Origin: Woeseiaceae bacterium
Lineage (GTDB): Bacteria; Pseudomonadota; Gammaproteobacteria; Steroidobacterales; Woeseiaceae
Direction of reading: 5' to 3'
Length of the DNA stretch: 64,000 nucleotides
Assembly: GCA_011772865.1 (NCBI GenBank)
Contig: WVYQ01000020.1
Coordinates: forward strand, 101,168-165,167
Position numbers and translations under genes: made by a program. Position 1 is the stretch's first letter. Each line of letters opens with the position of its first letter. The notes beneath the pieces were generated by a model. That model was not told the origin of the DNA, did no database searches, and saw only the letters and a list, made by a program, of their open reading frames with translations. Shown here piece by piece: positions 21,661 to 32,838 of this stretch.

Positions 21661-24324
21661 ATGAGTGTGACCGCAGCCGAGTGGGCACGATCGTTTGCGG
21701 ACGACGAAGCGCTCGCCATCTTGCGCAAGGCGCTCGAGGTCGACATGCCGGGCAGCTGCCGGGCGGCGCTCGAGAAAGCCAGCGAAAATATTCGTGAGCG
21801 CTTTCTGGCCGGAGAATCGGTCGTCGATCTCGTGCATTTGCGGGCTGCCGTCATTGACGAATTGCTCGTGCACCTGTGGCGCAAGCACGCAAATTATTGC
21901 GCCGGCGTCGCGGGGCTGGTTGCGGTGGGCGGTTATGGGCGGGGCGAATTGCACCCCTCGTCGGACATCGACATCATGCTGCTACTGCCCGAAGCCCTCC
22001 CCGAGAGCTGCGAACCCGAGCTAACCGTTTTCGTAACGGCATTGTGGGACGTCGGCCTGGAAATCGGACACAGCGTTCGTACGGTGGACCAGTGTTACGA
22101 GGAGGCTCGGCAGGACCTCACCGTTGCGACCACCCTGATCGAGGCCCGACTGCTCGACGGTCCGGAGCCGCTTTACAGGGAGATGCTGGCGGCGATCGCC
22201 CCTGACAAGCTGTGGCCGCCGGCCGAATTTTTTGCCGAGAAGCGGAAGGAGCAGATCGCGCGACACCACCGCTATGGCGATACCGCTTACAACCTGGAGC
22301 CGAACGTCAAGGGCAGCCCGGGCGGCTTGCGTGATATCCAGATGATTGGCTGGGTCGCGAAGCGCCATTTTGGCGTCGAAACCTTTGATGAGCTGGTTGG
22401 CCACAATTTCCTGACACCCGGCCAGGTCAGGCGCCTCCACGATGGGCAGGCTTTCCTCTGGCGAGTCCGTTTCGCCCTGCATATTCTGACCGGGCGACGC
22501 GAGGACAGGATCCTTTTCGATCATCAGATCAATCTCGCCGAAATGCTTGGCTACGAGGACGCCACCTATACGCTGGCCGTCGAGCAACTCATGCAGCGTT
22601 ATTACCGGACCGTCATGGACCTGAACCGGATCAACGAAATGCTACTGCAGTTGTTCGAGGAAGCGATCCTGATGGATCCGGCCGCGAAGCCTGAACCCCT
22701 GAATGATCGTTTCCAGGTCAAGAACGGATTTCTGCAAACTGTCGATGAACAGGTATTCGTGCGAGATCCTTCTGCCCTGCTCGAATTGTTCCTGCTGTTG
22801 CAGCAACATCCTGACATTCGTGGCGTCAGCGCCTACACGGTCGGCCTGATCAAGCGCAATCTGAAACTGATCGACGAAGAGTTCCGGCAAAATCCGAGGA
22901 ATCACCGCCTGTTTCTCGCGATTCTGCGGGCGCCCGAGGGCGTTACGCACGAGTTGCGGCGCATGAATCTGTATGGCGTCCTCGGCCTCTATATCCCCGC
23001 ATTCGGCCGCATCGTCGGCCGCATGCAGTATGACCTCTTCCATGCCTACACGGTGGACGAACATACGCTGTTCGTCGTCAGCAACCTGCGGCGTTTCGCC
23101 CTGTCCCGGTTCGATCACGAGTTTCCACACTGCAGCCACATCATGCAGCACCTGGAAAAGCCCGAGATCGCCTACCTGAGCGGCCTGTTCCACGACATCG
23201 CGAAAGGCCGGGGCGGCGATCACTCGGAACTCGGCGCGGTCGATGCCGAAGCTTTCTGCCTCGAGCACGGGCTGAGCAAATACGATGCACGCACCGTCGC
23301 ATGGCTCGTTCGTAATCACCTGATTCTTTCGACGACAGCGCAGAAAAAGGACATCGGGGATCCCGAGGTTGTCAACGAATTCGCATCAATCGTGGGCGAC
23401 CCGATCCACCTCGACTACCTCTACATTCTCACCGTTGCGGACGTTCGCGGCACCAACCCCAAGCTCTGGAATTCGTGGAAGGCGACACTTTTCCGCGACC
23501 TTTACGAACTGACTCATCGCGCCCTGCGCCGTGGTCTCGAAAACCCGATCGACCGCGAGCAGCTGATTATCGAGAAGAAATCGCAATCACGAGAAACCTT
23601 GCGTGCGGCCGGTATTTCTGACCCGCGTATCGACGAGGTCTGGCGTCTGTTGAATGACACCTACTTCCTGCGCCATCGATCCGACGAGATCGTCTGGCAT
23701 ACCGAGTGGCTGGCTGACTCCGACACGGATTCTGCCGTCGGGCTGGTCGACGTACGCCGGCAGAAAAAAGGCGACGGCGTCGAGGCCGTCTTGTACACGC
23801 CACGGACGCATCCGACGTTCGCCCATGCGACGGCGGTACTCGACGAACTCGGTATGACGATTGTCGACGCGCGAGTGATGCCAATCGAAAACGGCCACAG
23901 CCTCGATACGTTCATCTTCATGGAGCTCGACAAACAGAACGAGATCGATGATGCCCGCCTGAACAAGATACGGCGCTCGCTGACACGTGTGCTGACGGCG
24001 AGCGAAGAGAACATTACCAAGGTGACACGCGCCGCACCGCGTCAGGTACGCGTTTTCAAGACGGCAACCGATGTCGAGTTCAGCGAGAGTCTGGCCGATG
24101 GCCTGACAGTGATGGAACTGGTCACTGGCGACCGACCCGGCCTGCTCAGCAAGGTCGGGCAGACCTTCCTTGCCGAAGAAATCGATATTACGGCCGCGAA
24201 GATCATGACGATTGGTGAACGCGCCGAGGATGTTTTTTATATTTGCAGGCGGGACGGCTCTCCGCTGGATAAAGAAGGGCAGGAGAAGCTGCGGCAAAGT
24301 CTTATGGCCACATTGGAAACCTGA
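21661..24324 (+). CDS. glnD: [Protein-PII] uridylyltransferase / uridylyl-removing enzyme
   Basis: [20 protein letters not shown] nucleotidyltransferase motif, HD domain [17 protein letters not shown]-terminal ACT domains; start 21661. Confidence 0.96.
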   Translation: MSVTAAEWARSFADDEALAILRKALEVDMPGSCRAALEKASENIRERFLAGESVVDLVHLRAAVIDELLVHLWRKHANYCAGVAGLVAVGGYGRGELHPSSDIDIMLLLPEALPESCEPELTVFVTALWDVGLEIGHSVRTVDQCYEEARQDLTVATTLIEARLLDGPEPLYREMLAAIAPDKLWPPAEFFAEKRKEQIARHHRYGDTAYNLEPNVKGSPGGLRDIQMIGWVAKRHFGVETFDELVGHNFLTPGQVRRLHDGQAFLWRVRFALHILTGRREDRILFDHQINLAEMLGYEDATYTLAVEQLMQRYYRTVMDLNRINEMLLQLFEEAILMDPAAKPEPLNDRFQVKNGFLQTVDEQVFVRDPSALLELFLLLQQHPDIRGVSAYTVGLIKRNLKLIDEEFRQNPRNHRLFLAILRAPEGVTHELRRMNLYGVLGLYIPAFGRIVGRMQYDLFHAYTVDEHTLFVVSNLRRFALSRFDHEFPHCSHIMQHLEKPEIAYLSGLFHDIAKGRGGDHSELGAVDAEAFCLEHGLSKYDARTVAWLVRNHLILSTTAQKKDIGDPEVVNEFASIVGDPIHLDYLYILTVADVRGTNPKLWNSWKATLFRDLYELTHRALRRGLENPIDREQLIIEKKSQSRETLRAAGISDPRIDEVWRLLNDTYFLRHRSDEIVWHTEWLADSDTDSAVGLVDVRRQKKGDGVEAVLYTPRTHPTFAHATAVLDELGMTIVDARVMPIENGHSLDTFIFMELDKQNEIDDARLNKIRRSLTRVLTASEENITKVTRAAPRQVRVFKTATDVEFSESLADGLTVMELVTGDRPGLLSKVGQTFLAEEIDITAAKIMTIGERAEDVFYICRRDGSPLDKEGQEKLRQSLMATLET

Positions 24325-25148
24325 TGCAGGACCTGATTGAAATTATTGAGCGCGGTTTTGAGAAAGGCGGCCGAATGGGTGATGCAGCCGAGCAGAAAAA
24401 GCTCGAAGAAGCTGTCGGGGAAGCGATTGCAGAACTCGACACCGGCGATGCCCGAGTCGCCGAAAAGAAAGACGGTGAGTGGCAGGTCAACCAGTGGCTG
24501 AAAAAAGCCGTGCTACTGAGCTTCCGGCTCGCCGACAACAGAGTCATTCCGGGCGGCCACAGCAAGTTTTACGACAAGGTACCCATGAAGTACGCCGAAT
24601 ACAGCGAGGACGATTTTCGCCGCGATGGTGTGCGCGTGGTACCGGATGCCATTGTGCGGCAAGGCGCATTCGTTGCGCCCGACGTCGTCCTCATGCCCAG
24701 CTACGTCAACATCGGCGCTTACGTCGATTCGGGCACCATGGTCGATACCTGGGCCACAGTCGGCAGCTGTGCGCAAATTGGCAAGAACGTTCACCTGTCG
24801 GGCGGCGTCGGCATCGGTGGCGTGCTCGAACCCGTCCAGGCGGGACCCACGATCATCGAAGACGATTGCTTCATCGGCGCCAGGTCCGAGGTCGTCGAAG
24901 GCGTTATCGTCGAGAAAGGGTCGGTATTGTCTATGGGCGTGTACATCGGACAGAGCACGAGAATCTACGACCGCGAGACGGGAAAAATCAGCTACGGCCG
25001 CGTGCCTGCCGGTTCGGTCGTGGTGCCCGGCAGTTTGCCGTCATCCGATGGAAGTTACTCGCTATACTGTGCCGTCATCGTCAAACACGTCGACGAAAAA
25101 ACGCGGTCCAAAACGAGCCTTAATGACTTGCTGCGCAACGCGGAGTAG
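24324..25148 (+). CDS. dapD: 2,3,4,5-tetrahydropyridine-2,6-dicarboxylate N-succinyltransferase
   Basis: [46 protein letters not shown]. Confidence 0.97.
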   Translation: MQDLIEIIERGFEKGGRMGDAAEQKKLEEAVGEAIAELDTGDARVAEKKDGEWQVNQWLKKAVLLSFRLADNRVIPGGHSKFYDKVPMKYAEYSEDDFRRDGVRVVPDAIVRQGAFVAPDVVLMPSYVNIGAYVDSGTMVDTWATVGSCAQIGKNVHLSGGVGIGGVLEPVQAGPTIIEDDCFIGARSEVVEGVIVEKGSVLSMGVYIGQSTRIYDRETGKISYGRVPAGSVVVPGSLPSSDGSYSLYCAVIVKHVDEKTRSKTSLNDLLRNAE

Positions 25149-25160
25149 CAGTAGCCCGAC

Positions 25161-25517
25161 ATGCTGAAAATTTACGGAATCAAGAGCTGCGATACGTGTC
25201 GCCGGGCGCGCAAGTACCTTGGCGAACACAATATCGAGTTCGAGTTCCACGATCTGCGCGAAGACGGACTCGATATTCAGATGCTCGAACGGTGGACGAG
25301 CCGCATTGGCTGGGAACGCCTGCTTAATAAGCAAAGCCTCACCTGGCGAAAGATTCCTGAAGTGGATCGCAATGGCATGACCCATGACAAGGCGCTCGCG
25401 GCGATGATCGACAACCCGACTCTCGTCAAGCGCCCCGTGCTCGAATCGAAGAAGTTCATCGCTATCGGTTTCTCCGAAAAACGTTTCGGGGATTTCATCA
25501 ACAGAAACGAGATTTAA
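25161..25517 (+). CDS. ArsC/Spx/YffB family protein
   Basis: KIYGIKSCDTCRRARKYL; 118 aa. Confidence 0.88.
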   Translation: MLKIYGIKSCDTCRRARKYLGEHNIEFEFHDLREDGLDIQMLERWTSRIGWERLLNKQSLTWRKIPEVDRNGMTHDKALAAMIDNPTLVKRPVLESKKFIAIGFSEKRFGDFINRNEI

Positions 25518-25523
25518 GCTGCC

Positions 25524-26459
25524 CTAACCTATGCGGCCGGTAATGTAGTCTTCGGTCAGCTTGTGCTGCGGATTCGTGAAGATCTTGTCGGTCTCGTCAA
25601 CTTCGACCAACAGACCGAGATGAAAATATGCGACGCGTCCGGAGACGCGGGCCGCCTGTTGCATCGAGTGTGTCACGATGACGATCGCATAGTCTTCCGA
25701 TAGCTCATCCATCAGGTCCTCGATGCGCGCAGTTGCGATCGGATCGAGAGCCGAGCAAGGTTCATCCATAAGAATGACTTCGGGATTGACGGCAATCGTA
25801 CGAGCGATACACAGCCGTTGCTGCTGACCACCCGAGAGCCCGGTGCCCGGTTCGTCCATTCGGTCTTTGACCTCCTTTAGCAGGCCTGCCCTTTCCAGGC
25901 TGTTATGGACGATCTCATCCAGCTCGGCCCGGTCGTTCGCGAGACCATGGATCCTGGGGCCATAAGCGACATTGTCATAAATGCTCTTCGGAAACGGATT
26001 CGGCTTCTGGAAAACCATACCCACGCGCGCGCGCAGCGCTACCGGATCGAACTCCTTGCTGTAGATATCCTGGCCGCCCAGGCTGATGTCCCCGGAGACC
26101 CGGGCCGTCTCTATCGAGTCATTCATGCGATTGAGGCATCGCAAGAATGTAGACTTGCCACAGCCGGACGGACCGATCAGCGCAATGACTTCCTTCTTGC
26201 TTATCTCGAGCGTGACGTCCTTGATCGCATGATTGTCGCCATAGAATACGTTTACGTTTTCGGCAACAACGTAAGGATCCTCGCATCGAACATTGCCAAC
26301 CGTCTCACCGATATCGACGATCTGCTCTTCCGCCAGCGCAAGCTGTGCGCCATTCGCAGCTACTGCAGCTTCCGTGGGCACTTCAGTCTCTGCGTCGAGT
26401 TCCATACTCGGCGGTTGCTCGTCACTAGAGTTTGATTCGGTCATTCGGGCCATTGTCAT
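25524..26459 (-). CDS. pstB: Phosphate ABC transporter ATP-binding protein
   Basis: Walker [43 protein letters not shown]. Confidence 0.96.
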   Translation of the reverse strand: MTMARMTESNSSDEQPPSMELDAETEVPTEAAVAANGAQLALAEEQIVDIGETVGNVRCEDPYVVAENVNVFYGDNHAIKDVTLEISKKEVIALIGPSGCGKSTFLRCLNRMNDSIETARVSGDISLGGQDIYSKEFDPVALRARVGMVFQKPNPFPKSIYDNVAYGPRIHGLANDRAELDEIVHNSLERAGLLKEVKDRMDEPGTGLSGGQQQRLCIARTIAVNPEVILMDEPCSALDPIATARIEDLMDELSEDYAIVIVTHSMQQAARVSGRVAYFHLGLLVEVDETDKIFTNPQHKLTEDYITGRIG

Positions 26460-26487
26460 ACAGCCTCTCCATTAGCTCAATGCAGGA

Positions 26488-27783
26488 CTACCACTTGCGT
26501 TCCATTCGTTTCCGGATTATTACGGCGGCCAGGTTCATAACGAGCAGAAACCCGAGGAGCACGATAATCGCCGCCGATGTTCTCTCCGCGAACGCCCTTT
26601 CCGGGCTGTCCGCCCACAGGTAAATCTGCACCGGCAGCGCAGTTGCCGGGTCAGAGAATCCACCCGGGACATCGACAATGAATGCCACCATGCCGATCAT
26701 CAGCAATGGCGCCGACTCGCCGAGCGCGCGGCTCATACCGATGATCGTGCCCGTTAACATTCCGGGCAGTGCCAGCGGCAGGACATGGTGGAACACTACC
26801 TGCATCTGTGATGCCCCCAACCCGAGAGCTGCTTCCCTGATCGAAGGCGGTACGGCTTTGATTGCGGCCCGCGAAGCAATAATGATCACTGGCAGCGTCA
26901 GCAAGGAAAGCACGAGACCACCAACGAGTGGCGCCGAGCGTGGGAGCGCAACCCAATTGATGAACACGGCGAGACCGAGCAGACCGAAGACGATCGATGG
27001 CACGGCGGCGAGGTTGTTGATGTTGACTTCGATCAGGTCCGACCAACGATTACGCGGCGCAAATTCCTCGAGGTAAATCGCTGCCGCGACGCCGATGGGG
27101 AACGCCAACATCACGGTGACAATGAGCATATAGAAAGAGCCCATTAATGCGCCCCTGATACCGGCCAGCTCCGGATCGCGCGAATCGCCGTTTGAAAACA
27201 AGGCAGAATTGAACTGCGTCTGCAGGTTGCCGGCTGCCCGCAACGCGTCCACCCACGCGATCTGCGCATCCGATAAGGGACGCAACGATTCATCGAGCGA
27301 GGCATCGATGTTGCCCTTGACGTACATATCCACGGTCGATGCGGCTGGCACCCAGATCGCCTGCGTCGTGCCGAGAAGATTCGGATCAGCCACGATCATG
27401 TCCCGCAGCTGGTAACCCGCACCAACGCTTACCAGTCTGTAGAGTTCGCGACGTTCGTTTCGACCCGACACGTCCGGGAATACGCCTCGTAGCGAGGCGC
27501 GGACGAGGCCGTCAAAATCTGCGTATGCGATGTCCATCTCACCGCCGGGCGCTATGACCTGCGCGTCGAACTCGACGTCGAGGCGCACCTGAGTTTGCAC
27601 GAAAGCAGATGAACCCTTCGCAATGAGGTCGGCGAAGAATACGCCGAGAAACACAATGCCGACCGTCGTCGCCAGTAGCCCAGCCAGTTTGAACATTGTC
27701 TCGCGCCGCCGCCGCCCGGGCAGGCCGGCCTCGACCTTCTGAAGGGTATTTCGCGACTCATTCATGTCAGTCGTACTGCTCAC
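26488..27783 (-). CDS. pstA: Phosphate ABC transporter permease (long form)
   Basis: Permease core EFAPRNRWSDLIEVNINNLAAVPSIVFGLLGLAVF; next to pstB. Confidence 0.93.
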   Translation of the reverse strand: MSSTTDMNESRNTLQKVEAGLPGRRRRETMFKLAGLLATTVGIVFLGVFFADLIAKGSSAFVQTQVRLDVEFDAQVIAPGGEMDIAYADFDGLVRASLRGVFPDVSGRNERRELYRLVSVGAGYQLRDMIVADPNLLGTTQAIWVPAASTVDMYVKGNIDASLDESLRPLSDAQIAWVDALRAAGNLQTQFNSALFSNGDSRDPELAGIRGALMGSFYMLIVTVMLAFPIGVAAAIYLEEFAPRNRWSDLIEVNINNLAAVPSIVFGLLGLAVFINWVALPRSAPLVGGLVLSLLTLPVIIIASRAAIKAVPPSIREAALGLGASQMQVVFHHVLPLALPGMLTGTIIGMSRALGESAPLLMIGMVAFIVDVPGGFSDPATALPVQIYLWADSPERAFAERTSAAIIVLLGFLLVMNLAAVIIRKRMERKW

Positions 27784-29155
27784 GATATTTGCGAACTACG
27801 CTCAAACCGAACACGTTGAGAATCAGCGTCACGACGAACAGCATCAGTCCGAGCGCAAATGCGGCCAGGGTCTTTGCACTGTCAAACTCCTGGTCACCAA
27901 CCAGCAATGTGACGATCTGTACGGTCACGGTAGTCACAGCCTCGAAGGGATTGGCAGTCAGGTTAGCGGCCAATCCGGCAGCCATGACTACAATCATGGT
28001 CTCGCCGATGGCACGCGAGACCGCCAGCAAGACGCCACCGACGATGCCCGGCAACGCCGCAGGCAGTATCACTCGTGTCATCGTCTCGGAACGCGTTGAC
28101 CCCAGGCCGAGCGCACCATCGCGCATCGCGCTCGGAACAGCATTGATCGCGTCGTCGGACAACGACGAAACGAGCGGGATGATCATGATGCCCATCACTA
28201 GACCAGCCGCGAGTGCGCTCTCGGAAGCTACTTCGAGTCCCAGCGACTCGCCGGTACGGCGGACCCACGGTGCGACAGTCAGCGCCGCGAAAAAACCATA
28301 AACGACGGTTGGTATTCCGGCGAGGACTTCGAGCAGGGGCTTGGCGATCGAACGCACGCGGTGGGAGGAGTACTCGGCCAGGTAGATTGCAGTCATGAGG
28401 CCGACGGGTACGGCAACGAACATGGCAATTGCCGTGATCAGCAGCGTTCCCGTGAACAATGGCACGGCGCCGAAACTGCCCGACGAACCCACCTGGTCGG
28501 CACGAATGGCCGTTTGTGGGCTCCAGTTCAGGCCAAACAGAAACTCGGTGACTGGCACTTGTTGAAAAAACCGGATCGCCTCGAACAATACCGATAGCAC
28601 GATGCCAACTGTCGTAAAAATGGCGATGCTCGACGCAGCAATCAGCATCAGCAGGACGATCTGCTCGACGCGATTGCGGGCGCGAAGGTCTGGCCGTATG
28701 CGGCGCCAGGCGATCGCTGCTCCCAGCCCGCCCAGGCCGAGGGTCAGGATTGCAAGAATGCGTCGGCTCAGCGCCGTGAGTGCCAAGAATCTCTGCGCCG
28801 CATCGCTGAGCACGGCATCTACGGTGCCGCTGACGGCATCGCCGGCCGCGAGATTCTGAATGTTGTTGATCAACAGATCGAGTTCGCCGGGCGAGAGGGC
28901 CTGTTGTTCGGCCGGAAGGCCCTGGATCACCATCGCAACGACGACACGTGGCTCGAGCAAAACCCAGGCCAACAGGACGGCTAGTGCCGGAAGTAGACAC
29001 CAGATCGCTGTGAAATAGCCGTAGTAACCGGGCAATGAGTGCAGCTCAGTGCCGTGCTTTGGACCACCAACGAGCGCGATAGAACGCGAACGTCCCACGT
29101 AGAACGCGGCGACCGACATTGCACCCAGAACTAGTATGAGCGTTGTACTTTGCAC
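27767..29155 (-). CDS. pstC: Phosphate ABC transporter permease (long form)
   Basis: AEYSSHRVRSIAKPLLEVLAGIPTVVYGFFAALTVAP; multiple TMs. Confidence 0.93.
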   Translation of the reverse strand: MQSTTLILVLGAMSVAAFYVGRSRSIALVGGPKHGTELHSLPGYYGYFTAIWCLLPALAVLLAWVLLEPRVVVAMVIQGLPAEQQALSPGELDLLINNIQNLAAGDAVSGTVDAVLSDAAQRFLALTALSRRILAILTLGLGGLGAAIAWRRIRPDLRARNRVEQIVLLMLIAASSIAIFTTVGIVLSVLFEAIRFFQQVPVTEFLFGLNWSPQTAIRADQVGSSGSFGAVPLFTGTLLITAIAMFVAVPVGLMTAIYLAEYSSHRVRSIAKPLLEVLAGIPTVVYGFFAALTVAPWVRRTGESLGLEVASESALAAGLVMGIMIIPLVSSLSDDAINAVPSAMRDGALGLGSTRSETMTRVILPAALPGIVGGVLLAVSRAIGETMIVVMAAGLAANLTANPFEAVTTVTVQIVTLLVGDQEFDSAKTLAAFALGLMLFVVTLILNVFGLSVVRKYREQYD

Positions 29156-29228
29156 CGGTACTTCCCTGGCTAGAAACGACAGCGGCGGTCCCGTCAGGGC
29201 CGCCGCCTCACTACGTTATCAACCTAGA

Positions 29229-30293
29229 TTACTGACTCGCCATGGTCAGCGGTGTCAGATCGCGGACGTTGGCTGCAATGTCTCCACGCTCTTCGACGGG
29301 CATCGGAATCAGACCGCGGTCCGAAAGGTAGCCCTCGTCGCCCCATGCGCGCTCCGACGTGAACTCACGCAGAAACTCGCGCAGCCCCGGAATCACGTCG
29401 ACATGAGCCTTCTTGGCGTAGAAGTACAGCGGACGCGAAACCGGATAGTGACCTTCGGCGATTGCGTCGAACGATGGCTCGACGCCGTCGACCGCAGCAC
29501 CTTTGACTTTCTCGGCATTCTGGTCGAGGAAGCTGAAGCCGAAGATCCCGAATGCATTCGGATTGGCCTGGAGCTTCTGGACGATCAGGTTGTCATTTTC
29601 GCCCGCCTCGACGAAGGCGCCATCCTCGCGAATCGTGTGGCAGACGGCTTTGTACGCGTCGTCGTTCGAGTCTTTGAGCGCCTTTATCCAGGAAATCGAC
29701 TTGCAGCCGCCTTCCATGGCCAGTTCGACAAAAGCATCGCGCGTTCCCGAGGTTGGCGGCGGGCCAAGTACTTCGATACGCACATCGGGCAGTTCCGGAT
29801 TTACGTCCGCCCAGGTCTCATGGGGATTGTCGAGTAATTCGCCATCCTTATCGCCAGGCACCTGTTTGGCGAGTGCAAGGAAAATGTCTTTGCGGGAAAG
29901 GTTTACAGCCGCAGCGCCGATCGCGTTGGCAATGACGATCCCGTCATAGCCGATTCTGACCTCAACGACTTCAGTAACGCCATTGCCCGCACACATTGCG
30001 ACCTCTGAAGGCTTGATAGCACGCGAGGCATTGGTAATGTCCGGGTGATCAACTCCGACACCGTCACAGAAGAGCTTCAGGCCGCCGCCGGATCCCGTCG
30101 ATTCGACCTTCGGCGTCTTGAAAACCGTGCTGCGCCCGAAGCGCTCCGCTACGACAGTCGAAAATGGATACACCGTCGACGAACCGACGATGTAAATGTA
30201 GTCACGGCTGCTCTGCGCATTCGCCGTGCCCGTGAATCCTGCCAGCAGTACTGCGCTTGCAAGCAGCACCACTGCTGTGCTTCTGTTGGTCAC
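29229..30293 (-). CDS. pstS: Phosphate ABC transporter substrate-binding protein
   Basis: Signal peptide; DYIYIVGSSTVYPFSTVVAERFGR; STGSGGGLKLFCDG; ITNASRAIK. Confidence 0.95.
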   Translation of the reverse strand: MTNRSTAVVLLASAVLLAGFTGTANAQSSRDYIYIVGSSTVYPFSTVVAERFGRSTVFKTPKVESTGSGGGLKLFCDGVGVDHPDITNASRAIKPSEVAMCAGNGVTEVVEVRIGYDGIVIANAIGAAAVNLSRKDIFLALAKQVPGDKDGELLDNPHETWADVNPELPDVRIEVLGPPPTSGTRDAFVELAMEGGCKSISWIKALKDSNDDAYKAVCHTIREDGAFVEAGENDNLIVQKLQANPNAFGIFGFSFLDQNAEKVKGAAVDGVEPSFDAIAEGHYPVSRPLYFYAKKAHVDVIPGLREFLREFTSERAWGDEGYLSDRGLIPMPVEERGDIAANVRDLTPLTMASQ

Positions 30294-30341
30294 TGAATGT
30301 TCTCCGGAACAGTTGGAACCACGGCGACAAGATTAGCGATG

Positions 30342-30363
30342 AATTGTTACCGATTTATTGCAA
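30342..30363 (-). promoter_or_regulatory. Pho-box-like element upstream of pstS
   Basis: Minus strand TTGCAATAAAT-CGGTAACAATT, two 11-bp half-sites; the 18-mer TGCAATAAATCGGTAACA matches 14/18 to TGTCATAAATCTGTCACA; followed by TAATCT (-10 candidate). Confidence 0.7.
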
Positions 30364-30403
30364 AAACCGCCCAAAGGTGATCATATTGGCATTTCTTGGA
30401 AAG

Positions 30404-30425
30404 CCTGTTTTTCACTTGTTTTTCA
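30404..30425. repeat. 11-bp tandem repeat in the pstS-dapE divergent intergenic region
   Basis: cctgtttttca | cttgtttttca, followed by a degenerate third unit gtttgttatag (30426-30436). Confidence 0.85.
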
Positions 30426-30467
30426 GTTTGTTATAGAACTTTCCAAGACCTGTCGGCAGGATATGAA

Positions 30468-31595
30468 ATGCACCCTTCGATTGCATTGTTACAGGAGTTG
30501 ATCCGGCGCCCATCCGTGACGCCGGACGACGCCGGCTGCCAGGAGATCCTGACGCAACGTCTGCGGCCCCTCGGCTTCGAATGCGAGACGATGCAATTTG
30601 GCGATGTTACCAATCTCTGGGCGCGACGCGGCTCTGCCGGACCGGTGCTTTGCCTTGCGGGCCACACCGATGTCGTCCCACCGGGCGACGAGAGCGAATG
30701 GCATACCGATCCGTTCGACCCGGTGAGCAAGGACGGGCTCTTGTACGGCCGGGGCTCGGCCGACATGAAAAGCGGTCTGGCCGCAATGATCGTCGCACTC
30801 GAGGAATTTATCGGCACGCATCCGGACCATGCGGGCAGCCTCGCGATGCTGATCACAAGTGACGAGGAAGGGCGAGCCTGTGACGGTACGCTCAAAGTCG
30901 TCGAAGCACTGCAGGCTCGCGATGAGAGAATCGACTGGTGCTTGCTCGGCGAGCCGTCGAGCCAGGAAAGCCTGGGCGACATCGTGCGAATCGGCCGGCG
31001 CGGGTCACTGAGCGGTATGCTGACCGTCCGGGGTACGCAAGGCCATGTTGCCTATCCTCAGCTCGCGGACAATCCGATTGGCCGATTTGCGCCAGTCCTT
31101 GCCGACCTGTATGCCACCCAATGGGACGATGGCAATGAATTCTTCCCGCCGACGAGCTTCCAGGTCGTCGACATTCGCGCCGGTATCGGTTTCCCGAACG
31201 TCACTCCAGGCGAACTCAGCGCTCGATTCAACTTCCGATACTCAACTGAATGGAACCACGAGAGCCTTAAGGCGAAGGTCCGTTCGATCTTTGACACCCA
31301 TGGGATCGACTATGAGCTTGGCTGGCATCTGTCGGGCGAGCCCTTCCTGACTGAACACGGGCGGCTCATCGATGCAATCGTACAGGCCGTCAGCGAGGAA
31401 ACCGGATCCGATCCCGAGTTATCGACCGGAGGCGGCACATCCGATGGCCGCTTCATTTCCCCAGCCGGTACCGATGTCGTGGAACTCGGCCCGATCAATG
31501 CTTCGATTCACAAAGTCAACGAGCACGTCCGCATCGACGACGTCGTTGCACTGACGTCGATGTACCGGCGCGTTATGGAGTTATTACTGCTGTAG
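30468..31595 (+). CDS. dapE: Succinyl-diaminopimelate desuccinylase
   Basis: LCLAGHTDVVPPGDESEWHTDPFDP, YGRGSADMKSGLAAM; true ATG at 30468 (MHPSIALLQELIRRPSVTPDDAG). Confidence 0.96.
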   Translation: MHPSIALLQELIRRPSVTPDDAGCQEILTQRLRPLGFECETMQFGDVTNLWARRGSAGPVLCLAGHTDVVPPGDESEWHTDPFDPVSKDGLLYGRGSADMKSGLAAMIVALEEFIGTHPDHAGSLAMLITSDEEGRACDGTLKVVEALQARDERIDWCLLGEPSSQESLGDIVRIGRRGSLSGMLTVRGTQGHVAYPQLADNPIGRFAPVLADLYATQWDDGNEFFPPTSFQVVDIRAGIGFPNVTPGELSARFNFRYSTEWNHESLKAKVRSIFDTHGIDYELGWHLSGEPFLTEHGRLIDAIVQAVSEETGSDPELSTGGGTSDGRFISPAGTDVVELGPINASIHKVNEHVRIDDVVALTSMYRRVMELLLL

Positions 31596-32085
31596 ATTCG
31601 CGTCTCAGGTTGTTCCAGATACCCGCGAGCCCAAGCCCGAGCATCCACACCGCGACCCAGGCCGGCATCGACAGACCGAGAAATCTCCAGACGACGTCCG
31701 CACATTCGCCGGATCCCTTGAATACCATCGACAGTGCCTCGAACAGCGGGAAGTTGTCGAGCATGTAATCGAGACCCGGACCGCACGCGGGCACCTCTGA
31801 CGGTGGCAGATTCTGTAATCGCCAGTGCCAGCCCGCTGTCGCAAGACCGTCGCCGGCGGCCAGGAATACCAGGGCCGCGTAAACGCGTCGACCCCATCCC
31901 GATGGATTGTGGATCGCCGCCACGAGGAACACCAGGCCGAGCGCTATAACGGCAACGCGTTGCAACACGCAGAGTGGGCAAGGATCGAGCAGCAGGACAT
32001 GTTGGGCGTACAAGGCAAAGCCCATCAACCCTGCACAACAGGCGAAGCCCGCGAGGTTGAGGACGCGTCGTCCGGGTAGGGTCAT
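31573..32085 (-). CDS. dsbB: DsbB-family disulfide bond formation protein
   Basis: DPCPLCVLQRVAV CxxC motif, four TMs, second Cys pair region; 23-bp 3' overlap with dapE. Confidence 0.92.
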   Translation of the reverse strand: MTLPGRRVLNLAGFACCAGLMGFALYAQHVLLLDPCPLCVLQRVAVIALGLVFLVAAIHNPSGWGRRVYAALVFLAAGDGLATAGWHWRLQNLPPSEVPACGPGLDYMLDNFPLFEALSMVFKGSGECADVVWRFLGLSMPAWVAVWMLGLGLAGIWNNLRRESTAVITP

Positions 32086-32091
32086 GCTGGC

Positions 32092-32805
32092 CTATTCAGT
32101 AGCGAGCTCTGAAGCATCGGAGATGCCAGTATGACGTACATCCCTGCCCCGCACCATATAGATAACGTACTCGCAAATATTCTTCGCATGGTCGCCGATA
32201 CGCTCGAGTGAGCGTGCTGCCCAGGTGACGTTCATCACGCGCTTGATGCTACGCGGGTCCTCCATCATGAAGGTAATGCACTGCCGCTGAATGGCGTTGT
32301 ATTCCTGGTCGACATCTTCGTCTTCGCGCAACACTTCGAAAGCTTCGTCAACATCGAGGCGTGCAAACGCATTCATCGAATCGCGGAGCATGTGCGAAAC
32401 GTGCGTGCCGAGCGTTTTCAGCTCACGGTAAGAGTCGGATGGTCTATCCATACCTGCCAGTTTTGAGGCGAGATAGCCGATTTTCTCCGCCTCATCGCCG
32501 ATACGCTCGAGATCAGTAATGGTCTTGATGATGGCCACTATCAGCCGCAGGTCGCCGGCAGCCGGAGCCCGCGTTGCGAGTAACCGGCTGCACTCTTCGT
32601 CGATACTGACTTCAAGATCATTGACCTTGTAGTCGTCCTCGGCGACCTTGAGTCCAAGCTCGCTATCGCCGGTAACGATTGCCGTAATAGCTCGCGCAAG
32701 CTGTACCTCAACGACACCACCCATGGCCAGAACCGAGTTTCGCAGGTCCTCGATATCCTTGTTGAAACGGCGCGAAATGTGGTCTGTTAAATCGGAGGCT
32801 TCCAT
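32092..32805 (-). CDS. phoU: Phosphate signaling complex protein PhoU
   Basis: DHISRRFNKDIEDLRNSVLAMGG; RLLATRAPAAGDLRLIVAIIKTITDLERIGDEAEKI; RSLERIGDHAKNICEYVIYMV. Confidence 0.96.
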   Translation of the reverse strand: MEASDLTDHISRRFNKDIEDLRNSVLAMGGVVEVQLARAITAIVTGDSELGLKVAEDDYKVNDLEVSIDEECSRLLATRAPAAGDLRLIVAIIKTITDLERIGDEAEKIGYLASKLAGMDRPSDSYRELKTLGTHVSHMLRDSMNAFARLDVDEAFEVLREDEDVDQEYNAIQRQCITFMMEDPRSIKRVMNVTWAARSLERIGDHAKNICEYVIYMVRGRDVRHTGISDASELATE

Positions 32806-32838
32806 CGCATTATTCCATCGCAGCCAGATCAGCTGAGC

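Noticed and set aside
30396-30467. N-terminal 24-aa extension of dapE in the ORF track (TTG start)
   Set aside because: The ATG at 30468 gives the canonical DapE N-terminus; the extension overlaps the 11-bp repeat array and looks regulatory.
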